Source: SHZI01 sp964391025 (lineage in GTDB: Bacteria > Pseudomonadota > Gammaproteobacteria > Steroidobacterales > GCA-2729495). From it: a stretch of DNA of 5,906 nucleotides. Location: assembly GCA_964391025.1 (NCBI GenBank), contig CAYMKJ010000253.1, positions 1-5,906 of the forward strand, given 5' to 3'. Below the pieces are notes generated by a model. That model had not been told where the DNA came from. It made no database searches and was given only the letters and a program-made list of their open reading frames with translations. Numbering within the stretch: the first letter of the stretch is position 1; each line of letters opens with the position of its first letter. Made by a program: the position numbers and the translations under genes. Shown piece by piece: positions 1-5,906 of the stretch.

Positions 1-541
1 CGATACCGAGGAAGACCTTCTCGGAATAGTCCATCAGATCCATCTTGTTGATCGCCAGGACCACCTTGCGGATGCCGAGCAGGCTGACCAGGTAGCTGTG
101 GCGACGGGTCTGTGTGAGCACCCCCTTCCGGGCGTCGATCAGCATCACTGCCACGTCGGCCGTCGAGGCGCCGGTAACCATGTTGCGGGTGTACTGTTCG
201 TGGCCGGGGGTATCCGCCACGATGAACTTGCGCTGGTCCGTCGCAAAGAAACGGTAGGCCACGTCGATGGTGATGCCCTGCTCGCGCTCGGCGGCCAGCC
301 CGTCCACCAGCAGGGCGAAGTCGATGTCGCCGCCCTGCGTGCCCCACTTCTTGCTGTCGGCTTCGATGGCAGCGAGCTGGTCTTCGAACAGCATCTTCGA
401 CTCAAACAGCAGGCGACCGATCACGGTGCTCTTGCCGTCGTCCACGCTGCCACAGGTGATGAAGCGCAGCAGGCTCTTGTTCTCGTGCTGGCGCAGGTAG
501 TGCTCGATGTCGGTCGCAATGAGGTCGGAAACGTGCGCCAT
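1..541 (-). CDS. cysN: Sulfate adenylyltransferase subunit 1 (GTPase subunit CysN), N-terminal part, cut by window edge
   Basis: CysN is the regulatory GTPase of ATP sulfurylase. With CysD it makes APS from sulfate and ATP in the cytoplasm, the first step of sulfate assimilation, and GTP hydrolysis drives the reaction. Translating from the ATG at 541 gives 180 open codons up to the left edge. The translation factor-like G domain is clear: P-loop GSVDDGKST at residues 31-39, switch I region with EREQGITID at 85-93, G3 DTPGHEQY at 110-117, and G4 NKMD at 165-168. The EREQGITID and DTPGHEQYTRNM stretches are typical of CysN/NodQ rather than of EF-Tu. The start lies one base after the cysD stop, with an AGAGGGG ribosome binding site about 10 bases upstream inside cysD, so translation is probably coupled. 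The rest of the gene is outside the window, so a CysNC fusion carrying an APS kinase domain cannot be excluded. Confidence 0.96.
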   Translation of the reverse strand, partial: MAHVSDLIATDIEHYLRQHENKSLLRFITCGSVDDGKSTVIGRLLFESKMLFEDQLAAIEADSKKWGTQGGDIDFALLVDGLAAEREQGITIDVAYRFFATDQRKFIVADTPGHEQYTRNMVTGASTADVAVMLIDARKGVLTQTRRHSYLVSLLGIRKVVLAINKMDLMDYSEKVFLGI

Positions 542-542
542 G

Positions 543-1442
543 TCAGAAATACCCCTCTTGCTTCTTCTTTTCCATCGAAGCCGCGCTGTCATGGTCGATC
601 TGGCGGCCCTGGCGCTCGCTGGTGCGGGCCAGCAGCATTTCCTGGATGATGGCCGGCAGCGTGTCGGCCTCGCTCTCGATGGCTCCGGTGAGCGGATAGC
701 AGCCCAGCGTGCGGAAGCGCACCTTGCGCAGCATCGGCACCTCGCCGTCCTTTAGCGGCATGCGCTGGTCGTCCACCATGATCAGGACGCCGTCACGCTC
801 CACTACAGGCCGCTCGGCCGCGAAGTACAGCGGCACAATCGGGATATTCTCCAGGTAGATGTACTGCCAGACATCGAGCTCGGTCCAGTTCGACAGCGGG
901 AAAACGCGGATCGACTCACCCTTGTGCTTGCGCGCGTTGTACAGCTGCCAGAGTTCGGGGCGCTGGTGCTTCGGGTCCCAGCGGTGCTGCGCGCTCCGGA
1001 AGGAGAAGATGCGCTCCTTGGCGCGTGATTTCTCCTCATCGCGACGCGCGCCGCCGAAGGCCGCATCAAACCCGTATTTGTCCAGCGCCTGCTTCAGCCC
1101 CTGCGTCTTCCACATATCGGTATGGATCTGCGAGCCGTGCTCGAAAGGGTTGATGCCGAGGGCCGCGGCCTCAGGATTTTGATAGACGAGCAGGTCCATG
1201 CCGATTTCCTGGGCGACCCGGTCGCGCACCGCGTACATGTCGCGGAACTTCCAAGTCGTGTCCACATGGAGCAGCGGGAACGGCGGTGGCGTGGGGTAGA
1301 ACGCCTTCCTGGCGAGATGCAGCATGGTGGCGCTGTCCTTGCCGACGGAATACAGCATCACGGGGTGCTCGCACTCCGCGACCACCTCCCGCAGGATATG
1401 GATGCTCTCGGCCTCGAGCCGCTGCAAATGGGTAAGCTTCAT
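543..1442 (-). CDS. cysD: Sulfate adenylyltransferase subunit 2 (CysD)
   Basis: CysD is the catalytic subunit of the CysDN ATP sulfurylase and transfers the adenylyl group of ATP to sulfate to give APS. The 299-residue product matches the usual length of about 300. It shows the PP-loop of the PAPS reductase/ATP pyrophosphatase superfamily, YSVGKDSATML at residues 31-41 (SxGKDS). It also has the conserved block GGARRDEEKSRAKERIFSFR around 130-149, FPLSNWTELDVWQYI at 181-195, and the typical end EKKKQEGYF. These features separate it from CysH, which shares the fold but has a C-terminal ECGLH motif that is absent here. The ATG at 1442 is preceded by a weak AGG seven bases upstream. The N-terminus MKLTHLQRLEAESIHILREV is the normal CysD start. 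The gene abuts cysN (1-base gap) and lies 52 bases after the HIT gene. I see no frameshift or missing motif. Confidence 0.97.
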   Translation of the reverse strand: MKLTHLQRLEAESIHILREVVAECEHPVMLYSVGKDSATMLHLARKAFYPTPPPFPLLHVDTTWKFRDMYAVRDRVAQEIGMDLLVYQNPEAAALGINPFEHGSQIHTDMWKTQGLKQALDKYGFDAAFGGARRDEEKSRAKERIFSFRSAQHRWDPKHQRPELWQLYNARKHKGESIRVFPLSNWTELDVWQYIYLENIPIVPLYFAAERPVVERDGVLIMVDDQRMPLKDGEVPMLRKVRFRTLGCYPLTGAIESEADTLPAIIQEMLLARTSERQGRQIDHDSAASMEKKKQEGYF

Positions 1443-1450
1443 GGGTAAGC
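1428..1450. repeat. 10-bp direct repeat across the cysD start
   Basis: The plus-strand word ATGGGTAAGC occurs at 1428-1437 and again at 1441-1450, 13 bases apart. On the coding strand this places GCTTACCCAT immediately before and again just after the cysD ATG. It could be a small 13-bp tandem duplication or chance. No function is implied. Confidence 0.5.
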
Positions 1451-1465
1451 CTGTGTGGGGCGGGA

Positions 1466-1494
1466 ATGATAATTCAGACGCGAGCGGCGGTCGA
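1466..1494 (-). promoter_or_regulatory. Candidate sigma70 promoter for cysDN
   Basis: On the minus strand TCGACC (1494-1489, 4 of 6 to TTGACA) is separated by 17 bases from TATCAT (1471-1466, 5 of 6 to TATAAT). Transcription would start near 1459, leaving a leader of about 18 bases before the cysD ATG. The element begins right after the stop codon of the HIT gene, in the only non-coding spacer upstream of cysD. In enterobacteria cys promoters need the activator CysB. I cannot identify a CysB site here. The call rests on consensus matching only. Confidence 0.4.
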
Positions 1495-1917
1495 TCAGGT
1501 GCCCAGCACCCGCGTCAGCCGGCCACGAAACTGCCCGATATCGAGAGGATGCGCGGTCCCGTCGCGTTGCTTTCCGGCCCATACCGGTTCGGGGAAATGC
1601 GCGTCGTCCGCGAAGCGGGGAATCACGTGCCAGTGAACGTGGGGCACCTGGTTGCCCAGGGATGCCACGTTGATCTTGTCCGGCCGGAGCGTGTCCCGCA
1701 GTGCCCGCTCGACCGCAAAAACCACCAGCAGACAATGCTCGCGGTCAGCCGGCTCCAGGTCGGTCATCTCGCGCACGTGCGCGTGCCAGATGACGCGGAG
1801 AAAGCCGGGATAGTCGGGATTGGCGGCGGTGATGACGCGCAGCCTGGCATCGCACCAGATGGCCGGCGTGTCCCGGGTGGCGCAGAGCGCGCAGTCTGCG
1901 GCAGCAACAGCAGTCAT
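1495..1917 (-). CDS. HIT-family protein (histidine triad nucleotide hydrolase/transferase)
   Basis: The 140-residue product ends in the HIT signature H-x-H-x-H-x-x as HVHWHVI at residues 93-99, preceded by NQVPH. The middle His (95) would be the nucleophile that forms the nucleotidyl-His intermediate. Family members cleave or transfer nucleoside monophosphates from dinucleoside polyphosphates, AMP-amidates or APS. An N-terminal CxxC (C9, C12) is placed like the cysteine pair of many bacterial HIT proteins and may help bind zinc. The segment LRVIWHAHVREMTDL (40-54) matches the conserved region that precedes the catalytic sheet. The length is normal for a single-domain cytoplasmic HIT protein. 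No good ribosome binding site precedes the ATG at 1917. It lies 45 bases after the ATPase gene and 52 bases before cysD. The real substrate is unknown; proximity to the APS-forming enzyme makes APS a candidate, by inference only. Confidence 0.9.
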   Translation of the reverse strand: MTAVAAADCALCATRDTPAIWCDARLRVITAANPDYPGFLRVIWHAHVREMTDLEPADREHCLLVVFAVERALRDTLRPDKINVASLGNQVPHVHWHVIPRFADDAHFPEPVWAGKQRDGTAHPLDIGQFRGRLTRVLGT

Positions 1918-1962
1918 GACGCGAAAGATACCCGCAAAAAGCAGCCGCGGGGGTAGCCGTCG

Positions 1963-3090
1963 TCAGGCCGTCTTGCCGGCGTCCACGAGGATTTTCAAGT
2001 GTGCGGAGTCCTCCGAGAACAGTGACTCGGCGAAGCGTGCATCCAGGTCTTCCAGTCGCAGCATGCCCGTGGCCCCCGTGTCGATTTCGTCCATCGGCAC
2101 CGGGGGCTCGGGGCGCAGCTCCTTGGCAACCGTGGGGCGCTCGGCGATTGGTGCTGGCGACGTGCGGCCGATCTGCAGCCGTCGCGTCTTCTCGCTGGCT
2201 GGCAATGCCCCGGCTATCGGGGGGGTCGGCCCCGGCGGTCGCGCCACGGCCCGGTCGGCCGTGCGCCCCGTCACTGAGGCCGGCGACCCGCCGGCGAGTT
2301 CCGCCGGGCCAAGGCTCCCCATCGGCTTCCAGCCGAGCTGCTCCGCCACCTGGCGCACGAGCTCTGCATCGATCTTTCTGACCTGGCGGGCGTGGGCTTC
2401 GCCGAGGGTGGCGTCCATCAGCGTGTTGATGAGGCGCGGGACGCCCGCCACGTACAGGTAGACGCTGGCGGGCGTATTGACCGCCAGCAAGTCGTCCAGA
2501 CTGGTGCCGCTCGTCGTCAGGCAGTGGCGCACGTAGCCCCCGGTCTCCAGCAGGGTCAGTGGCCGCACCTTGAGCCGGAAACTGAGCCGCTGTCGGAGCT
2601 GAATCAGCCCGGGTACGTCCAGCAGCTTGTGCAGGGTATGCGGTCCCTGGAGAATCAGGGACACCGGTGTCTGCTGCTCACCGGTCAGGTGCAGGAAGCG
2701 CAGCAACCGGCGGGCCAGATCGACGTTGAGACTGGACACGTCCAGGGACAGGATCAGCTGACGGCCGCTGGTCCTCTGGGCCAGCAAGGCCTCCCGCAGT
2801 CGTGCGACAGCCGGGGTGCCCGCCGACTCGGCGGACGTAGCCCCGAGGCCATTCAGGATTGCGTCATGGAGTTCGGCTGGTTCTGCACAGCGCAGGTCAA
2901 CGGGGAGCAACTGCACATCGCTGTCAACCGCCGCCAGGGCCTGCCGGATGAAGGCCGACTTGCCCACGCCGGGACCGCCTGACAGCACGGCAACGCCGCC
3001 GGGAAAGGTGACCGCGTACCGCAAACGAGCGAGCGCATTCGCCTGGAGAGGGTTGGCGACGAAGAACGGGGCGTCGGTGAAGGGGCGCAT
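1963..3090 (-). CDS. ExeA/GspA-like AAA ATPase with degenerate Walker B and Pro-rich tail
   Basis: This is a 375-residue P-loop ATPase if it starts at the ATG at 3090. An in-frame GTG at 3141 would add 17 polar residues. I prefer the ATG because family resemblance (FTDAPFFVANPLQANALARL) begins there, but both starts have weak ribosome sites. Walker A is GGPGVGKS at residues 38-45. The Walker B position reads LILSLDVSSL (112-121), where ExeA relatives have a DEAQ-type sequence, so the catalytic Glu seems lost. The later ExeA hallmarks are kept: GLIQLRQRLSFR (161-172), RPLTLLETGGYVRHCL (176-191) and AGVPRLINTLMD (215-226). Residues 260-335 are Pro/Ala/Gly-rich and probably disordered. A more ordered, acidic end (LRLEDLDARFAESLF, 344-358) follows. 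I see no transmembrane segment and no peptidoglycan-binding domain, both found in true ExeA. ExeA/MshM relatives power assembly of secretion or pilus machines; the role here is unknown. Confidence 0.85.
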   Translation of the reverse strand: MRPFTDAPFFVANPLQANALARLRYAVTFPGGVAVLSGGPGVGKSAFIRQALAAVDSDVQLLPVDLRCAEPAELHDAILNGLGATSAESAGTPAVARLREALLAQRTSGRQLILSLDVSSLNVDLARRLLRFLHLTGEQQTPVSLILQGPHTLHKLLDVPGLIQLRQRLSFRLKVRPLTLLETGGYVRHCLTTSGTSLDDLLAVNTPASVYLYVAGVPRLINTLMDATLGEAHARQVRKIDAELVRQVAEQLGWKPMGSLGPAELAGGSPASVTGRTADRAVARPPGPTPPIAGALPASEKTRRLQIGRTSPAPIAERPTVAKELRPEPPVPMDEIDTGATGMLRLEDLDARFAESLFSEDSAHLKILVDAGKTA

Positions 3091-3136
3091 GGCCTTGTTA
3101 TAGTGACTGGTGTCCCGGTCTCTGCCGGTGACGCTC

Positions 3137-3163
3137 TTCACAGTCGCATGACCTGACTATACT
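3137..3163 (+). promoter_or_regulatory. Candidate promoter of the HAD-glgX unit, overlapping a reverse -10-like element
   Basis: TTCACA (3137-3142, 5 of 6 to TTGACA) and TATACT (3158-3163, 5 of 6 to TATAAT) lie in the divergent intergenic region with a short 15-base spacer. Transcription would start near 3170, about 24 bases before the GTG. On the opposite strand TATAGT (3161-3156) overlaps the same bases and could be the -10 of the ATPase gene, but no convincing minus-strand -35 is seen. The short spacer makes the call tentative. Confidence 0.35.
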
Positions 3164-3180
3164 GATAGAGCGGGTTTCGC

Positions 3181-3186
3181 AGGAAA
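3181..3186 (+). promoter_or_regulatory. Ribosome binding site that fixes the GTG start at 3194
   Basis: AGGAAA sits seven bases before the GTG at 3194. It supports this start, which also gives a well-formed signal peptide (MKRLR followed by a hydrophobic run). The nearby GTG at 3187 is in another frame. Confidence 0.6.
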
Positions 3187-3193
3187 GTGCGTA

Positions 3194-4165
3194 GTGAAGC
3201 GACTGAGAGCATTTCTGGGCGTCCTGGCGGTGGTGGTGTCTGCCCCGGCCTGGCCCGCTACAGATCCCCTTCCCGGGTGGCGGGACTCCCCTGTCCGGCA
3301 ACGCATTCTCGCCTTTGTCACGACGGTGACCACGCCGGGTAACCCGGGCTACGTGACGCCAAGTGAACGCATCGCTGTCTTCAACGACGACGGCACATTG
3401 TGGCCTGAGAAGCCGCTCGCCCAGGGCATGTTTGCCCTGCAACGCCTGCGCAGCGTCGCGGGAGAGCATCCGGAGTGGCAGACCCAGTTGCCCTTCAAGG
3501 CAGCCCTCGAACTCGGCAGCAAGTACCTGGAGGTGGCGAGCGATCAGGCGGTCTTCCAGTTGATCGCTGCAGCGTACGCCGGACGCACGCAGGATGCGTT
3601 CCGGAAGGATGTCCGTGAATTCTTCGCCACCGCCCGGCACCCCCGGTTCAAGCAGCCCTACACGCACCTTGTGTACGTTCCCATGCGGGAGCTGATCAAC
3701 TACCTCAAGGCCAGCGGCTTCCGGGTCTTCATCAGTACGGCGGGTAGTATCGACCTCGTGCGGGTGCTGGCAGAAGAACTCTATGCAGTTCCCGCCGACG
3801 ACGTGATCGGTAGCAGCGTGGTCAGTACCCTCCGGGAGGAAGACGGGCGCCTGGTGCTGCGGCGGCTGGGAAGCGTCCATGCACTGAATGACGGACCGCG
3901 CAAACCCATCGCCATCGATTCACACGTGGGCCGGCGCCCGATCCTTGCCGTCGGTAACGTTGGATCCGGCGGCGATATCGACATGCTCCGCTACAGCGAG
4001 CAGCCGGACGTCCCGAACCTGCAGGTGCTGATCCGGCACGACGACTTCGACCGGGAGTTCGCCTACGAGGAGCCGGACGGCGCATCCGTGCGAGCAGCCA
4101 ATGCCAATGGCTGGCTGCTGGTGAGCATGCGCTACGACTGGTTGCAGCTCTTCAGTGCGGATTAG
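3194..4165 (+). CDS. Exported HAD-superfamily phosphatase-like protein with altered active site
   Basis: The 323-residue protein starts with a signal peptide: KRLR, a hydrophobic stretch at 6-18, and likely cleavage after A19 (A17-P-A19) or A22. It should act in the periplasm. The remainder resembles the HAD-like hydrolases whose motif I normally reads FDNDGTLW. Here it is FNDDGTLW (63-70): the nucleophile position is Asn64 and the neighbouring residue is Asp65, while the general acid Asp66 is kept. Motif II is T182 in FISTAGSID, motif III is probably K237 in DGPRKPIAI, followed by GRRPILAVGN. Motif IV, usually GNSDGD, reads GNVGSGGDID (254-263), two residues longer and missing one acid. The C-terminus (FDREFAYEEPDG, NGWLLVSMRYDW) fits the same family. 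It may be a non-catalytic or altered HAD protein. The substrate is unknown. It overlaps the downstream debranching enzyme gene by 11 bases, which suggests one transcript. Confidence 0.83.
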   Translation: MKRLRAFLGVLAVVVSAPAWPATDPLPGWRDSPVRQRILAFVTTVTTPGNPGYVTPSERIAVFNDDGTLWPEKPLAQGMFALQRLRSVAGEHPEWQTQLPFKAALELGSKYLEVASDQAVFQLIAAAYAGRTQDAFRKDVREFFATARHPRFKQPYTHLVYVPMRELINYLKASGFRVFISTAGSIDLVRVLAEELYAVPADDVIGSSVVSTLREEDGRLVLRRLGSVHALNDGPRKPIAIDSHVGRRPILAVGNVGSGGDIDMLRYSEQPDVPNLQVLIRHDDFDREFAYEEPDGASVRAANANGWLLVSMRYDWLQLFSAD

Positions 4166-5906
4166 CCACGGGACTTCGGCGGGCGTGCCCGGCCCGGCCG
4201 GTGCCAGCTTCAGTCCCGCGCGCACCAATTTCGCGGTCTACAGCCGTCAGGCCGCAGGAATGGAGCTGCTCCTGTATCGCGGCGCCGCCGATGACCAGCC
4301 CTTCCAGGTCGTGGCACTGACGCCGCCCGGGCACCGGGACTCCTTCTTCTGGCACGTGGCCGTGGACGAACTGCCCATCGGCACCCTGTACAACTGGCGG
4401 GTGACCAGGCTCGATGCCACTGGAGGCCGACAGCAGCTGGAGGTACTCGACCCCTTCGCCCGGTCGATCAGCGCCACCCGGTGGCAACGGGCCAGCTGGG
4501 TTGCCGGGACACCGCTGGGCCTCCGCGGCGTCGTTACCCCAACCGCGGACGAACCGCGCCCGGCACCGCTCGGCCTCGATGGCGCCATCATCTACGAGCT
4601 CCACGTGGGCGGCTTTACCCGCCATCCCACCTCCGGCGTCCGCCAGCCGGGAACGTTCAGCGGGCTGATCGAGAAGATTCCCTATCTGCAGGACCTAGGG
4701 ATCACCCACGTCCAGCTCCTGCCGGTGGCAGCCTTCGATGAGCAGGACGTCCCTGCCCCCGTCGCCGACCTTGGCTTGAAGAACTTCTGGGGCTACAGCC
4801 CCATTGCGCTGGCGAGCCCTCACCCCGGCTATGCCGCGCAGCCGGATTCGGCCGGGCAGGTCGGCGAGTTCCGCGCAATGGTGCAGGCGTTTCACGCCGC
4901 AGGCATTGGCGTGCTGCTGGACGTGGTGCTCAATCACACGGCAGAGGGCAATGCGGATGGCCCGAGCCTGAACTACAAGGGCCTCATGCCCGACGAGTTC
5001 TACCATCGGGACGGGGACAGCTACCGGGACTACACGGGCTGCGGGAACACCATCAACACCAATCACCCGCTGGTCACGCAGATGCTGACGCAGACCCTGC
5101 GCATCTGGGCCGAGGAGCGGCACGTGGATGGCTTCCGCTTCGACCTGGCCAGTGTGTTTGTCCGCGGCAGCGACGGTGCGCCACTGGAGCAGCCACCCTG
5201 CCCCTGGGCCATCGAGGAAGCCCTGCCCGGCACGCCACTGATCGCGGAACCGTGGGATGCCGCCGGCCTGTATCACGTGGGCAATTTTCCGGGCCACGGC
5301 TGGAGCGAGTGGAACGGCAGGTACCGGGACGCGCTGCGGCGTTTCCTCCGCGGCGAGCCCGGGCTGACGGGCGAGATCGCCACCTGCCTCTCAGGCAGCA
5401 GCGACCTGTTTAAGGCCAGCGACCGGCGGCCCGTCCACAGCATCAACTACATCACCTGTCACGACGGCTTCACGCTCAACGATCTGGTCAGCTACCGGGA
5501 AAAGCACAACGGGGCCAACGGCGAGGACAACCGGGATGGCTGGGAGCACAACCTGAGCTGGAACTGCGGCACCGAAGGCGACACCCTGGACGAGGCCACG
5601 CTGCGGATCCGGGGCCAGCACGCTCGCAATGCCATCGCGCTACTGCTGCTCTCCCAGGGCGTGCCGATGCTACTCGCCGGCGACGAAGTGCTGCGCACCC
5701 AGCGCGGCAACAATAACGCCTGGTGTCAGGACAACGAGGTGTCCTGGTTCGACTGGCGCCTGACTGAGACCAACGGCGACATGCTGAACTTCGTGCGGCG
5801 GCTGATCGCGCTGCGCCGCCGGCACCCGACCCTGTCGCGGCGGCAATTCCTCACCGGTCAGCCGGAACCCGCCCGCGGCATCCCCGACATCGCCTGGCTC
5901 GGGGCC
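4155..5906 (+). CDS. glgX: Glycogen debranching enzyme, GlgX/TreX isoamylase type (GH13), cut by right edge
   Basis: GlgX hydrolyses alpha-1,6 branches of glycogen or limit dextrin in the cytoplasm. The visible 584 codons lack the C-terminal end; family members have about 650-750 residues. The N-terminal CBM48-like domain (about 10-115) begins with GVPGPAGASF and NFAVYS. The barrel starts near YELHVGGF (147-154). All four GH13 regions are intact: DVVLNH (256-261), GFRFDLA with nucleophile D330, LIAEPWD with acid/base E365, and TCHDGFTLNDL with H436 and D437. Further GlgX hallmarks are KHNGANGEDNRDG, SWNCGTEGD and GNNNAWCQDNEVSWFDW. I place the start at the GTG at 4155, since the frame has a stop at 4122-4124 and the next start option, GTG 4185, would trim the leading segment. 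No ribosome site is evident, so translation is probably coupled to the upstream HAD gene. Confidence 0.94.
   Translation, partial: MRISHGTSAGVPGPAGASFSPARTNFAVYSRQAAGMELLLYRGAADDQPFQVVALTPPGHRDSFFWHVAVDELPIGTLYNWRVTRLDATGGRQQLEVLDPFARSISATRWQRASWVAGTPLGLRGVVTPTADEPRPAPLGLDGAIIYELHVGGFTRHPTSGVRQPGTFSGLIEKIPYLQDLGITHVQLLPVAAFDEQDVPAPVADLGLKNFWGYSPIALASPHPGYAAQPDSAGQVGEFRAMVQAFHAAGIGVLLDVVLNHTAEGNADGPSLNYKGLMPDEFYHRDGDSYRDYTGCGNTINTNHPLVTQMLTQTLRIWAEERHVDGFRFDLASVFVRGSDGAPLEQPPCPWAIEEALPGTPLIAEPWDAAGLYHVGNFPGHGWSEWNGRYRDALRRFLRGEPGLTGEIATCLSGSSDLFKASDRRPVHSINYITCHDGFTLNDLVSYREKHNGANGEDNRDGWEHNLSWNCGTEGDTLDEATLRIRGQHARNAIALLLLSQGVPMLLAGDEVLRTQRGNNNAWCQDNEVSWFDWRLTETNGDMLNFVRRLIALRRRHPTLSRRQFLTGQPEPARGIPDIAWLGA

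Noticed and set aside
98..649. A 183-codon plus-strand frame opposite cysN and the end of cysD
   Set aside because: It crosses two strongly conserved genes on the other strand and matches no family; it is a shadow.
1929..1953. A short hairpin (CCCGC at 1931-1935 with GCGGG at 1947-1951) between the ATPase and HIT genes, with a T run in the loop
   Set aside because: Five pairs around an 11-base loop, and the T run lies in the loop rather than after the stem, so it does not fit a terminator. I saw no convincing terminator anywhere in the window.
1324..1956. A 210-codon plus-strand frame opposite the HIT gene and the start of cysD
   Set aside because: Its sequence is low-complexity and unrecognisable, while the opposite strand encodes well-conserved HIT and CysD proteins.
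3091..3141. The 17-residue extension of the ATPase from GTG 3141
   Set aside because: It is polar, unlike the family, and would put the start very close to the divergent promoter. It is not ruled out, and the stop is the same either way.
3098..3880. A 260-codon open frame on the minus strand opposite the HAD gene
   Set aside because: It is antisense to a clear HAD protein with signal peptide and ribosome site, has no recognisable domain, and such long antisense frames are common in GC-rich DNA.
4185..4205. GTG at 4185 as an alternative glgX start, beside a GGCC-rich stretch
   Set aside because: There is no ribosome site either, and the GTG at 4155 is the farthest upstream start in the frame and gives tight coupling with the HAD gene. 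The GGCC richness is ordinary for this base composition.
4695..5297. A 200-codon minus-strand frame opposite glgX
   Set aside because: It mirrors the most conserved part of the GH13 barrel and has no domain of its own.

Overview
The window is GC-rich (low-to-mid 60s percent by eye) and almost fully coding. It looks like the chromosome of a proteobacterium, most likely a gammaproteobacterium. The reasons are a CysD/CysN-type sulfate adenylyltransferase, an ExeA/GspA-like ATPase, a proteobacterial-style GlgX, and the GC-rich codon choice. I cannot name a genus. I see no mobile elements, CRISPR arrays, tRNA or rRNA.

Left part, minus strand, reading from right to left: an ExeA-family ATPase (3090 or 3141 down to 1963), a small HIT-family nucleotide-binding protein (1917-1495), cysD (1442-543) and the first 180 codons of cysN (541 to the left edge). 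Gaps are 45, 52 and 1 base. The four genes could be read together, but the 52-base gap before cysD holds a reasonable sigma70-like promoter, so cysDN probably also has its own start point. CysD and CysN make adenosine 5'-phosphosulfate (APS) from sulfate and ATP, with GTP hydrolysis by CysN. A HIT protein next to them is interesting because some HIT enzymes act on APS.

Right part, plus strand: a divergent gene at 3194-4165 codes for an exported HAD-superfamily protein. It is followed, with an 11-base overlap, by a GlgX-type glycogen debranching enzyme that runs off the right edge (4155 to 5906, 584 codons visible). The two minus- and plus-strand units meet in a short intergenic region whose overlapping -10-like hexamers could serve both directions.

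Most of this is ordinary metabolism, and I see no evidence for a new multi-gene system. The strongest oddity is the HAD protein. The catalytic Asp of motif I is replaced by Asn, with an Asp in the next position, and motif IV has lost one acid, while the rest of the fold and a signal peptide are kept. The ExeA-like ATPase also has a degenerate Walker B motif and an unusual Pro/Ala-rich tail.
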